Positions 41,700 to 64,000 of a stretch of 64,000 bases of DNA are shown one piece after another (positions within the stretch are counted from its first letter, which is position 1; every line of letters starts with the position of its first letter). This stretch comes from Apostichopus japonicus (Eukaryota; Echinodermata; Holothuroidea; Aspidochirotida; Stichopodidae), in NCBI RefSeq assembly GCF_037975245.1, contig NC_092578.1, forward strand, positions 8,970,359 through 9,034,358, in the 5' to 3' direction. The notes beneath the pieces were generated by a model. The model saw only the letters and a program-made list of their open reading frames with translations, searched no databases and had not been told where the DNA came from. A program made the translations under genes and the position numbers.

Positions 41700-43702
41700 G
41701 ACTTTCTATAACCTTCAGCTTTGACCAATGACGTCATTAGTTTTATCCAATCATCGTACCGTAGAATACCGTGTGCTCAGCTGATCAGAGGTCAAAAATT
41801 CAGACGACGGCCGGCGATTTCATGTATACTGTATGCACGTACGTGGTACGTCGTACGTCGTACATTGCGGCCATTGCCTAACTGCAGATAGAACAGGGCT
41901 ATCAACAAAATAAGAAGATTCCTAATCATTTAACAAATTGTCAGAAGCAGTTTCAAAATGTCGTCAGTTAGGTAAGTTCAATCACAACTGAAATTCTAAT
42001 AAATAATAATTGACACAATTGACATACGTTCAAGGAAGGATTGAATATCCGCGATATGTTTGGCTGGAAAGTATGGGGAAAATTATAACGTTAGGCCTTA
42101 GTAAGCAAAACTGTTGCTAACGCTAGGACGAAGCTAGGCTAGGAGTTTAGTCTACCTAGTGTAGCCCACATGCGCTCATATATGTATAGTACTAAAGTAG
42201 CAGTAATACACTGTACACACTTATATGACATATTTTATATAAATGTGTATTATTAGCTAGTATACTAGGCCTATATTCTATTATGTTACGAGCGCCTGTG
42301 GTGTAGGCTAGCATACGCCAAGTTTCTAGACACTTCGTTGACCACCAACCCTGCATTCCGTGCACTCTGAACTGAAGATCTTCAGAGTGGGACTTACCTT
42401 CTGCTCTTGTAAGTTGTAGGCTAAAGTACATGGTACTCATATTTTAGGTTATTTTTGCTAAAGTTGGAAGTACCTGGTGTTTAACTAAGGACAAAATCTC
42501 AGTTTCAGTGCATGAAATACCCATAATGTTGTTAGCTTAGGCCTAGGCCTCAGGTTCATAGTGGCGCTATGTTAGTATCCTACTTCCTAGACCAAGTCTA
42601 CACCAGCTGTAGCACAATTTTGTAGGGTTCTGTATCCTAAGTGGAGTGGCTGCTGAGTGCTCATACCCTGGACAGAGAATGTTTTGAGTCCACAAAGGTA
42701 TGCATTTTCTGCTTCTGCATATGTGCATCAAGGGGTTTTGAGCCTACTCAGCCTATCATTAATTTTCTGTTGTTTGTCAATTTTCAGAGAAAGTTGATGT
42801 GCCAAGTCCTCAGCATTCACAGCTATATACTTTGAATGGTTGTGGTATCAATGGACTTAACTGGTTAGATGAGGTACAGTAACAACAAATTCCAAACAAC
42901 TCTGACAGCAGAAATAGATATCCTGATACTTCCATGGAAGATCTACTGTAGTAACTATTGGAACCAGTGCTTACCACCCATGGAGAATAAGGTAATTTGA
43001 CGTTGTTGTTCTTTGACGAGCAACATATTTGAATGTTTTATCACAAATTATGCCCCCTATCTACCTCTTGTCCCCTTTACCTGTCTTTAATACATTGTAA
43101 CAAGCTATGCATAAACCTTTAAATGGACTGGATATGTTATTGAGGTGAACTGTGTATCTAGATAGCATTTCAGTAAGCTTTCCTTTAAACTACTGTACAA
43201 ACTGTTACAGTTAGGCTGTGGTTGACAAATCCCAATGATCCAGTTTTGGCAAAGAACACCTTCAATTCTATTCTCTTATTTTAAGTAACTTAACAGTTGC
43301 ACTGGAGTGACAGGCAATATCAGTTTAACATGTTCCAAACAGTTCAGGAATACATTGGGGTATGTCCTGTAGGTCAGTTTGGGAGGGATCAGCTGAGCTA
43401 AACAAAAGTAGTTTTCATCACATTTCAGAGCCAGAGACGAAAAAGCTCTCCCTGCTGACCCTTCTCTGGATGATGTTTCTGCAGGTATGGCAAGCCAGAC
43501 CAAGTGGACTGTGATCCGGATACCAATAAAACCTGCAAGAATCATGAATACACCCAACTTGGTCAGGCTTATAAAAATTGGTGGCTGGAAATGTTGTTGC
43601 AGACGGAGACCTGGTTACTGCTTACACAGTACTGCTCATATGTGTATTTACACACTGCACAGTGCATACTGAAATAACCACTGTACGTAAAGACATGGAG
43701 AA

Positions 43703-44010
43703 GTTGTGGCGGAATGGTTAGGGCACTGAACACATGATTCCATAATCCTGGGTTCATGAACCAACCTGGTCGATACATATGTATCTTTAATGAAGACACT
43801 TAATCTCAATTGCCTCGCTTTACTCAGGTGTATAGGGTACCCTGTGAGGTAATTCAAAAATATAGCATTTGCTTATGGCTGCAATGATATGAGATGTCCC
43901 CTGGGGAACATGTAGATGTAGCTCAGCATAGTGAGCATAATGTCAGATATGTGTTACCAAGGAGCATAGATAGTGTTCCGTAAATACTGTGCCAATGGTG
44001 CAATATAAAT
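43703..44010 (+). mobile_element. tRNA-derived SINE
   Basis: The head resembles a tRNA (A box TGGCGGAATGGTTAGGG, B box GGGTTCATGAACC). The body contains ACTTAATCTCAATTGCCTCG, CAGGTGTATAGGGTACC and a 3' part ending GCAATATAAATGGC, a pattern I know from echinoderm and lancelet SINEs. Confidence 0.7.
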
Positions 44011-45400
44011 GGCTAATTTACACTACATGTACAGAGTGTGGCTAGTACAAATGTTACATACTTAACCCAATTTCTTTAGGCCTTTGTTACTTTACCACAA
44101 CTGTATTTCAAAAGTGAAAAAGGAAGGATATTTTTTTGTGTAATGCAAAGAGATAGTTCACTTGAGTATTCATCATTGATTTATAGAAAAACTGTGGTGA
44201 GTCATAAACCAAACTTATGACAAATAATTTCTCTGCAGAAATTGTAGCATATACGTACACATAATACTGCCCACCGGTTATATTCAATAATGCAGACCGG
44301 TCATACTACTAGTATGCTATAGTGCAAGCCTAAGCCCCACATAAGTGTAGTGTATAAGATCATTGTTTGTGTACTTGCGCACACCTTTGGGATCAATCAA
44401 AGTACAAATTATCAGCAAATTATGTTCGATATATCGGGCAAGTCTTTAACATGGACTTCAGTGTACTTGGAAAAAATTACAATCATTAAATGAGGTAAGT
44501 GTGATTGAATGTGGGGACGTCATTTAAAATTTACCCCAAAAATTGACCTAAAAGGTAAGTTTCTACCATTCAAGACATAGCTTATAGTTTGTGATAAAGT
44601 ACTTCTAGAAATGTTTTAACTACTTTGTTTTCTGTTCCACCCTAATGTTGCTTCAAGGATAATAACATATTCAACTTACATGTTCTTCATTAATATTGTA
44701 CCATCACATCCATGGTCAGAAACTCATAATAATATCACTTCCAAGTTCCTAATTCGAGATGATGATTATAAGGATATTTTCTGGCCCTTTTTAACAGCTA
44801 AGGTCATATAGAGCTACTCAAGGCCTTTTTATACCATTTGATTTGACATGGGGTATTATTTTTATAAATAAATTTATAAATATGATATATTATTTTGTGT
44901 ATATTAAATATTTGTTATGTATATTTATATTTAAATATTAATTAAGATAATTTATTTGGCTAAACTTCTATTTTTATATTTGAGCTGTGTACTCGCAATT
45001 TTTCCCTTTTTCTGTCTGCCCACATCTCTTCCATGCTGCTATTTTGATGAAACTGATGGAGCCCATAATGATGCATGGTCAGTGGACAATGAGGGTCCTT
45101 AAGAAATTGTAGGTGTAGGTCATCAGGGGGTCTAATTGTTTAAAAACTGTTGAACACTGCCAACTTAATGGCTTAGGAGCATTTCAAAGTAATCCCATAA
45201 GTATTCTCAAGATGTTTTGTCGGAAAAGATTTTGACAATTTTGTAAAAATAAGTTTTCTCAATTGTCCCATAAATATGTATTTTAATTTTAAAAGTTCTT
45301 TAACCTTAAGTGTTTGTTACTGTTCTTTATGAGATGACTTTTAAATGGAATGCCTATTTGTCACATTTTGCATTAATACTGAATGTTAATAAAAATTACC
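44011..45400. other. Interior of CACTA-like element, no gene seen
   Basis: AT-rich. No open frame of note and no recognised repeat apart from local AT/TTTA runs near 44,870-44,960. Confidence 0.4.
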
Positions 45401-46391
45401 ATGAAACTTACAATGTGTGTCACTATCTCATTTCTTAACTAATTAGTACTTAATCTTAAGCTAGTCTTGTGACCTAAATAAGTAGTCACAGTTGCAATGA
45501 CTAATATTTTTGGTCACTGGACTAAGCTTTGGTCGATAGAGGCATCGTAGTAGGACTAATTTTAATTAGTCAGATAACTCGATTTAATTAGTCACAAAAC
45601 TAATTTTATATAGTCAAATGACTAGAAGAAACTGGTCGATAGAGACATCGTTGTGACTATTTTTTTTAGTCATATTGACTAACTATTGTTTACAGTGCTG
45701 GTATTATATGCAAATTAAAACATTATTTACCTTCAAATATACTCAGAACACTCTATATAACTCTGATTTTACCCCAATTAACTTATTGCACGACTATTTG
45801 GTCAGGAACCTATTCTACAAATCTTAATCACCTATGTGTCCTCCAGAAGAGAGCTATCCGCCATATATCACATGCTGCACCACGTGATCATACTAGCCTA
45901 TTATACAAAAGATTAAATTTATTAAAACTAAATGATATTATAAGAGTCCAGCTTGTAACATTTGCATATAAAGCGTGGAATGGATGCTACCCGAGGCTTT
46001 TAAAGATTTTATATATAGTAATAGACTAATCCACAACCATCAAACACGCCATTGTAATAACGCCCATGTTTTATCCCAACGAAGTACTTTAAGTTCTTTT
46101 AACCCTCGTATTCGTGCTATTAAAACGTGGAATAATCTCCAGGATAATGTTAAGAATAAGCCTTCTTGCTCTGTATTCAAAAGGAATCTCCAAACTGTAA
46201 TTATTTCTCACTATTGATGGATTTATTCTTGTGTGTGTTTGCGATTAAGATCATTATAAAGAATGTTAGGATTGCTTATTAACATTATTAATTTCAAGTA
46301 GAGTCAATTCAATTATTTCATCACTGTAGATGCTACTATTAACTTTTCTTTTTCTATTCTTAAGTTTTTCTTTCTTTTTTCTTTTTGGGGA

Positions 46392-46431
46392 GTGTCCTAC
46401 TTTGTTAAGCCTTACAGGCTTTATAGGAGAC
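46392..46431 (+). other. Conserved LINE 3'-UTR stem-loop
   Basis: GTGTCCTA (46,392-46,399) pairs, with one mismatch, with TAGGAGAC (46,424-46,431). An inner AAGCC/GGCTT pair is also present. Confidence 0.6.
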
Positions 46432-46586
46432 TTCTCGTCACACTGTAAATTGTGATGAAACAAATAAATATACAAATATACAAATACCGCCGTTCCCTTT
46501 TCATGTTTCATGTTTCAAGTTTATTACCTTGTTTCAATCTGGAATAACTATATATGCGTGTTTGTCGGTCAACCCAATAGCAATAA

Positions 46587-46660
46587 GGCGCCATGGCTAA
46601 GTTGGTTAAAGCGCCTGTCTAGTAAACAGGAGATCCCCGGTTCGAATCCGGGTGGTGCCT
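46587..46660 (+). tRNA. tRNA-Thr-AGT: tRNA-Thr(AGT), right array unit 1
   Basis: 74 nt; A box reads TGGCTAAGTTGG. T5 run downstream. Confidence 0.8.
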
Positions 46661-46780
46661 TCTTTTTGAGATTACTTCAACTTATACCGCCGTTCCCTTT
46701 TCATGTTTTTAAGTTTATTACCTTTTTTCAATCTGGAATAACTATATATGCGTGTTTGTCGGTCAACCCAATAGCAATAA

Positions 46781-46854
46781 GGCGCCATGGCTTAGTTGGT
46801 TAAAGCGCCTGTCTAGTAAACAGGAGATCCCCGGTTCGAATCCGGGTGGTGCCT
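46781..46854 (+). tRNA. tRNA-Thr-AGT: tRNA-Thr(AGT), right array unit 2
   Basis: 74 nt, fully paired GGCGCCA/TGGTGCC acceptor apart from wobble. Confidence 0.9.
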
Positions 46855-46974
46855 TCTTTTTGAGATTACTTCAACTTATACCGCCGTTCCCTTTTCATGT
46901 TTTTAAGTTTATTACCTTGTTTCAATCTGGAATAACTATATATGCGTGTTTGTCGGTCAACCCAATAGCAATAA

Positions 46975-47047
46975 GGCGCCATGGCTTAGTTGGTTAAGCG
47001 CCTGTCTAGTAAACAGGAGATCCCCGGTTCGAATCCGGGTGGTGCCT
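46975..47047 (+). tRNA. tRNA-Thr-AGT: tRNA-Thr(AGT), right array unit 3
   Basis: 73 nt; D loop one A shorter (GGTTAAGC). Confidence 0.85.
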
Positions 47048-47167
47048 TCTTTTTGAGATTACTTCAACTTATACCGCCGTTCCCTTTTCATGTTTTTAAG
47101 TTTATTACCTTTTTTCAATCTGGAATAACTATATATGCGTGTTTGTCGGTCAACCCAATAGCAATAA

Positions 47168-47240
47168 GGCGCCATGGCTTAGTTGGTTAAGCGCCTGTCT
47201 AGTAAACAGGAGATCCCCGGTTCGAATCCGGGTGGTGCCT
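47168..47240 (+). tRNA. tRNA-Thr-AGT: tRNA-Thr(AGT), right array unit 4
   Basis: 73 nt, same short D loop as unit 3. Confidence 0.85.
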
Positions 47241-47360
47241 TCTTTTTGAGATTACTTCAACTTATACCGCCGTTCCCTTTTCATGTTTTTAAGTTTATTA
47301 CCTTTTTTCAATCTGGAATAACTATATATGCGTGTTTGTCGGTCAACCCAATAGCAATAA

Positions 47361-47434
47361 GGCGCTATGGCTTAGTTGGTTAAAGCGCCTGTCTAGTAAA
47401 CAGGAGATCCCCGGTTCGAATCCGGGTGGTGCCT
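47361..47434 (+). tRNA. tRNA-Thr-AGT: tRNA-Thr(AGT), right array unit 5
   Basis: 74 nt; acceptor GGCGCTA, the form dominant in the left array. Confidence 0.85.
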
Positions 47435-47554
47435 TCTTTTTGAGATTACTTCAACTTATACCGCCGTTCCCTTTTCATGTTTTTAAGTTTATTACCTTTT
47501 TTCAATCTGGAATAACTATATATGCGTGTTTGTCGGTCAACCAGATAGCAATAA

Positions 47555-47628
47555 GGCGCCATGGCTTAGTTGGTTAAAGCGCCTGTCTAGTAAACAGGAT
47601 ATCCCCGGTTCGAATCCGGGTGGTGCCT
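47555..47628 (+). tRNA. tRNA-Thr-AGT: tRNA-Thr(AGT), right array unit 6
   Basis: 74 nt; variable loop GATATCC shared with 10,187-10,260. Confidence 0.85.
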
Positions 47629-47754
47629 TCTTTTTGAGATTACTTCAACTTATACCGCCGTTCCCTTTTTATGTTTTTAAGTTTATTACCTTGTTTCAAT
47701 CTAGAATAACTATATAGGCCTATGCGTGTTTGTCGGTCAACCCAGTAGCAATAA

Positions 47755-47828
47755 GGCGCCATGGCTTAGCTGGTTAAAGCGCCTGTCTGACAAACAGAAG
47801 ATCCCCGATTCGAATCCGGATAATGCCT
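47755..47828 (+). tRNA. tRNA-Thr-like with GAC (Val) anticodon, right array unit 7
   Basis: 74 nt; loop CTGACAA gives GAC. An anticodon-stem mismatch and TAATGCC 3' strand make function unlikely. Partner of 9,986-10,059. Confidence 0.45.
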
Positions 47829-47912
47829 TCGCTTTGAGATGACTTACTGGAATACCTACTAGCCATGCTAGCCCCTTTGTTCGTTATCAACGTACAGAGC
47901 CATATATACGTT

Positions 47913-49862
47913 ATGGCGGCTGAACTGGATCAATCTCGTTTTGTTGAGTTTGGAAGAAGACTTTACTCTTTTGTCAGTCATAAATAGGTTGCAGGGATTG
48001 GGAATATCACCGCAGGAACATTTAGAAGCAATGCAAAATCTGTTTGGAAGACGTTAAGATGTAACTTTCAGAACAGACGAAATCAAAAGTCACTTTTTAC
48101 CTGTGAAAGTGCAGGAGTTATTGCCACCTCCTACACAGATCGAATCAACACTGGCATTGTTATCAAATTGCATTATGAACTAAATAATAATGTTTTTCGC
48201 TCTGTTCTATGGAAATATGGAAAGGTATTAAAAGGACGCTTTCTGCAACTAAAGGAATAACCAGGTCTGAGGAACAGAACAATACAGTACAAGATCCAAC
48301 TAAAAAAAGACATTCCGTCCTCTCGTAGATAAGGCGAAAGAAGCGGCTGACTTAGATATTGCAGGACAAACACGGACCTCTTTAACGTGTGGACAAAATG
48401 GACATCTTGCCAATGAGTGCAAGAACGTGAAATGTTGCAAGTGTCTCAAACTTGGTCATATATCAAAGGATTGCCAGTCAGAAATCATGCGCAGACTTGC
48501 AGCGAGACGGGCCAATGGTACATGTAGAGACTGCCCAATATCTTTTGCGAACGTTGCCCGTCACTAAATAACTGGATTAACAGGAGAGGCTCAACTGATT
48601 CACGCTGAAAATGAGGAACATTTGGAATGGATCATGCAGAGGACGAAGAAATGAGGGAGGTACCGCAGGTAGCTGATAAAGAAAGCAGTGAAAAGGTGAG
48701 GTAGAAAATGAGGTAGAGCAACAACCAGAATCTATGGAAGATATAAATTATAGACACGGAGAGTGATTCATCTGTGTTAACTCAATGTATCCCCGGAGAG
48801 AATTCTCAAAGCATAGTATAGTTAAAGCTCAAATAGGAACGAGACCAAGAGAGGCTAAAGAATCTAACAGAAATAGTGATTGAGACTGAAGAGACTTATC
48901 TTAAAGATGGTGATTTTGATTTGTTGAAACAAAATGGGATGGGTAGATTTTTTTACTCTTTTGCCCACACTACCCACTCACAGGGCATTCTCATTGCTTT
49001 TTCGATATAGAGTTCATTGAAAAGTTTCCCAAGTCCGACATGAAGGGACTGAGGCTATTGTACTTGGAGGGGATTTCCATTGTGTTCCATTGAACAAGAT
49101 AGATTAGACCATGATGGAGGTAAACTCCCATGTTTTATTGGGAGAAAAGAATTAAATTGGTAGTATCTTCACAAACTCTTACCGATGTGTGGAGGGCGGT
49201 TTATCCTCAAATCTCGAGGTATATAATTGAAAACATCCAGGCAAGGCTAAGAGATCTAGACTTGATCGGATTTGCGTCTCAAAAAATCTCACTTTCAATA
49301 AGGTCTCTGTTATCCCATTTATTTATTCAGATCATGACGCTGTGAAAGTCTCTATTGAGTTGCCAGAATTTCAAGGCAACAATAAGAGAGGTATTTGGAA
49401 GTATAATGTGACTATTCTAAAAAGAAAGACTTCTGTAAAGAGCACAGGCTACATTATCCACTTTGGAGTACACACAAGTTTGGGTTTCCCATCCATTTCA
49501 CATTGGTGGTAAGAAATTAAACGTAAAAGGAGAAAACGTTAATGTTTGCCCATAGTGTAAGACTAGCATTGGAAAGAGGCAGAGGCTCGCCAAGTTGAGA
49601 ACGAATTGCACGTCAGGGGACAAGGAGGGAGTTGATCGGATTTTGGCTGATCAGAGAATAGGGCGAACAAGTGTCTTCCTTTATCTACAAAAGGGAATGT
49701 AGACGGGCTTCACTTAGAGTATTCAATAATATTCGAAATCTTGAAGGAGCAATTTGGGAAAAGGTTGGGATTACACATATCCTCACTTCTTATAGTAATC
49801 CTAAGATCACATGCTACCGAATTATAGCACGATCCATGTTTTACTTTGGTACAAAACTTTAA
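47913..49862 (+). pseudogene. Decayed Tx1/L1-like LINE (right copy): ORF1 and endonuclease remains
   Basis: ATG at 47,913 (MAAELDQSRFVEFGRRLYSF, stop after 24 codons). Knuckles near 48,380-48,480: CGQNGHLANEC and CCKCLKLGHISKDC. Endonuclease C-terminus near 49,130-49,400 in changing frames (ARLDR-like, SDHDAVKVSIELP). Reverse complement of 7,777-9,901. Confidence 0.6.
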
Positions 49863-49869
49863 GATTTAC

Positions 49870-50802
49870 AGTAGTAACTCTGTTCTCTGTGTGTATCGTT
49901 GGGTCTGTTTATAAAGGCCTTAACTAAACTATAACCTACAGGCCGACGTTAATTGTAAGAAAAGAAAAGAAAACAAGAAAACCCATCTTGCAATCCGGCT
50001 GTGCCTTAAAATGTTGCTATTAGAGATAAAAATTCAATCTTATATTTGTATCTTTCCTATTGGATTGCATTGTATTTTTTCACGGTCAGTTAATGCAACA
50101 ACATAAGTTTTGAGTTCGTGAAAGCAGACCAATGGATTTTTTCTATTATTAACTTTTATTAATAGCGTTGTTCTTCCGTAGTTGCTTTCTTGTATTATGA
50201 GATTTCGTTTTTTTCTGGGATTAAACAGATCTCCAAAATAATCATAACAAGGTCGCTGTTAAAATTCCAAGAAAATAAGCCAATACATACAATAATATGG
50301 ATACACTGGAACCAAGAATTTTCTTTAGTTAGTTCGGAATCAACATGACTTATGAAATAGCTGTAATTCTTATAACAAGTTATATTACATTGTCACGTGT
50401 CTATAATTGTTACTGTAAAAAGGTTACATGAAAAATTAGTAATATTCTGTCCATTTCGGTAAGAAACTTTGGTAGACAGGTGGACGGTGTCATCACATGC
50501 ATGTGAGTGTGTACTATCAATTACTATTTATATTGCAAAGTGGAGTGAAACGGGAGGATAGGAGGGGGCTGAGAGATGGGGACAGAGGGATGGGGGAAGG
50601 ATGGACTTGGATCTAGCTTGTTTATTAGGGTCCATTGCAAAGAGAACTATATACCTCTGCATGGATCTAGAAGACACTATCCCTTCTCATCTTCACCTTG
50701 CGTGATAGTACATCTATGGGCAATATTATCATAGTACTTATGGTATAAGTTATATTTGAATTGCTTCTCAAAATCATGTTTCTAAGTATATGAATCGTAA
50801 AT
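49870..50802. other. Intergenic arm sequence, no gene seen
   Basis: Partner of about 6,830-7,770. Purine-rich stretch 50,552-50,600. No recognised gene. Confidence 0.4.
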
Positions 50803-51505
50803 TTGTATATTTGTATTTGTATATTTATTTGTTTCATCACATTTTACAGTGTGAAGGGAAGTCTCCTATAAAGCCTGCAAGGAAACAAAGTAGGAGACTC
50901 CCAAAAAGAAAGAAAAAAAAGAGAGAGAAAACTTAAGAATAGAAAAAGAAAAGTTAATAGTATCATCTACAATGATGTAATAATAGAATTGACGCTAATT
51001 GAAATTAATAATCTTAATAAAAAATTCTAACAATCTTTATAATGATCTAAATTACAAACAATCCATCAATAGTGAGAAATAATATCAGTTTGGAGATTCC
51101 TTTTGAATACAGGGTATGAAGGCTTATTCTTAACATTGTCTTGGAGATTATTCCACGTTTTTATGACACAAATACGAGGGCTTAAAGAACCAATAGTACT
51201 TCGATGGGATAAAACATGTGCATTAATACAATGGCGTGTTTGATGGTTGTGGATTAGTCTATTACTATAAATAAAATCTTTAAAAGCTTCAGGTAGCAAT
51301 CCATTCCATGCTTTATATGCAAATGTTGCAAGCTGGACTCTTATAATATCATTTAGTTTTTAATAAATTTAATCTTTTGATTGATTTCAGAGTTATATTC
51401 AGTTTTCTGAGAATACTTGGAGGTAAATAATGTTTTAATTTGCAATGTTTTAGTTTGCAATTTTGCCATTTTTAACTGCAATTTTTAATTGCAATGTTTT
51501 AATTT
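50803..51505 (-). mobile_element. CR1-like LINE 3' end, right-arm specific
   Basis: Minus-strand frame 51,066-51,299 (MLPEAFKDFIYSNRLIHNHQ, TWNNLQDNVKNK) is almost the same as the C-terminus at 45,975-46,217. TAAAT repeats flank it (50,798-50,802 and 51,506-51,510). The left arm (near 6,845) has the empty site. Confidence 0.8.
50861..50898 (-). other. Conserved LINE 3'-UTR stem-loop
   Basis: Perfect 8-bp stem: GTCTCCTA (50,861-50,868) with TAGGAGAC (50,891-50,898). Confidence 0.65.
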
Positions 51506-51579
51506 TAAATGGTCATCTATTGTACAATTATTATGCAATCAACTGTCTATTTAACGGAGTGAAACGTACATATTGTGAT

Positions 51580-51842
51580 CAGTGGCGTAACAAGGAACTT
51601 CACCAGTTCCTCGGTGCGACGATGTCAATAGTTTACTAGAGTCGACATCCCCCCCCCCCCCCCCCAATCCAACCAAGGTTTGGGTTTGGCACCTCTAGAT
51701 GCCCGGAGATAGCACTCTTTCGAAGACAGGATTTCGTTTGATTTTCCATTTTGGCCTACGCCCGGCGGCCAGCTTGAGCAGATTGGTAGTTATTTGTCAC
51801 CGAGCCTGCACCCGGAGCCGCACAGGCCTAGTTACGCCACTG
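51580..51842. mobile_element. MITE with CAGTGGCGTAAC ends (right copy)
   Basis: 263 bp, ends CAGTGGCGTAAC and GTTACGCCACTG, central C run of about 17. Uninterrupted partner of 5,966-6,767. Confidence 0.65.
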
Positions 51843-51988
51843 ATAAAGAATAATCGGTGAAATAAAAAATATGATAGGCTAAACTATTTACAACAAATAT
51901 GTACGACAAATGCGAAAATTGAGTTCGGCTATTGGTAACAGTGTGTAGATACAGTTTTACCGCTGTCTCTGACCACCCGGGTTTTAAT

Positions 51989-63876
<11,888 letters not shown>

Positions 63877-64000
63877 CTGTAAGTTAAAAAGGGAATATAT
63901 CTTTCCATTAATTTCTTTTTTTTTTAGGAATATATAAAGTTAAAATAAAAAGTAAGCAAATATTTCAAAATAATAATAATCATAACCAACAACAGCAATA

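Larger units (their letters stand above)
40826..45697. mobile_element. CACTA-like DNA transposon, 4.9 kb, non-autonomous
   Basis: Ends CACTGTAAACATTAGTTAGTCA and its inverted partner (CACTGTAAACAATAGTTAGTCA read from the other end) with a 2-bp CT duplication. Removing the element and one CT restores the LINE frame (ARN-TGII). Both ends hold many copies of TAGTCA in both directions, within about 160 bp on the left and 280 bp on the right, including a duplicated TGGTCGATAGAG. Such subterminal repeats are typical of CACTA (EnSpm) elements. No transposase frame was found. It carries a nested inverted-repeat element and a SINE. Confidence 0.8.
39449..46217 (+). pseudogene. CR1-like ORF2: reverse transcriptase, interrupted
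   Basis: The main frame 39,449-40,450 reads MYRNKLNHVIRYSKRLYF, NKAAGYDDFKPGIIK, FENYRPISLLSVFSKIIERL, EQYGFRPDHSTELALA and FLDLSKAFDTIDH. After a frameshift near 40,395 it continues with GPLLFIIYVNDI and LFADDTNIFFDS, has one more break near 40,645, and is cut by the DNA transposon at 40,826. Beyond it, from 45,698, the frame resumes (TIWSGTYSTNL, KRAIRHISHAAPRDH) and ends near 46,217 (TWNNLQDNVKNK...VIISHY). Confidence 0.85.
39428..46486 (+). mobile_element. CR1/Jockey-type LINE split by a CACTA-like element
   Basis: A 5'-truncated LINE in a tRNA spacer, in two parts (39,428-40,825 and 45,698-46,486). It is related to the LINE at 11,661-16,288 and ends in a 3' hairpin and ATACAA-type tail. 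Its left junction has about four short copies of ACTTCAACTTATACCTTA. Confidence 0.85.

Noticed and set aside
46510-47717. Plus-strand frames with LKRLSSKQEIPGSNPGGAFF
   Set aside because: Same artefact of translating tRNA-Thr genes.

Overview
The window is animal nuclear DNA, most likely from an echinoderm or a closely related marine invertebrate deuterostome. The reasons are an intron-rich integrin beta gene, tRNA-headed SINEs of a type I associate with echinoderms and lancelets, CR1-like and Tx1-like LINEs, a Penelope-like element and hAT-type MITEs. The species cannot be named from the sequence alone.

The layout is dominated by one very large inverted duplication. The left arm (about 297-32,482) and right arm (about 38,908-56,988) are reverse complements around a unique centre of about 6.4 kb. 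Reading outward, each arm holds tRNA-Thr(AGT) genes, a decayed LINE, a MITE and the 3' exons of an integrin beta gene. In the right arm the integrin gene (minus strand) runs past the arm boundary to the window edge. Twelve exons join in phase and cover the end of the beta-I domain, the hybrid domain, the I-EGF modules, the tail domain, the membrane helix and a cytoplasmic tail with NPLY and NPMY. The left arm has only the last six exons (plus strand), all with intact splice sites and frame. About 12 amino-acid differences separate the two copies. The sequence left of position 297 no longer matches the gene.

The tRNA-Thr genes are the most striking content. A tandem array at 16,346-26,844 has 56 units of about 190 bp on the minus strand. 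Four full-length copies (9,986, 10,187, 11,524, 32,055) and four partial ones lie elsewhere in the left arm, against nine full-length and one partial copy in the right arm. The array shows nested higher-order repeats of 3 and 6 units, anticodon variants and two 5'-flank classes, as expected from unequal exchange.

Retrotransposons have landed in and beside these tRNA genes: a 5.1 kb Tx1-like LINE (26,856-31,934), truncated relatives at 10,621-11,373 and 32,483-33,160, and CR1-like LINEs at 11,661-16,288 and 39,428-46,486. The second CR1-like LINE is split by a 4.9 kb CACTA-like DNA transposon (40,826-45,697). The first CR1-like LINE and the Tx1-like LINE have clearly different reverse transcriptases but homologous ORF1 proteins. 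In the CR1-like LINE the stop of the ORF1 region overlaps the ORF2 start as TAATG.

Several insertions are in one arm only, with the empty site preserved in the other: a hAT-like MITE, a 167 bp piece with a hammerhead-like ribozyme, and two LINE 3' ends. The right-hand integrin introns also contain a SINE, a complete hAT MITE with perfect 8-bp target duplication, a 37-38 bp minisatellite, and an inverted pair of Penelope-like fragments carrying two hammerhead ribozyme motifs and a GIY-YIG-type endonuclease.

The palindrome could be real, or two haplotypes joined head to head during assembly. The sequence alone does not decide this.
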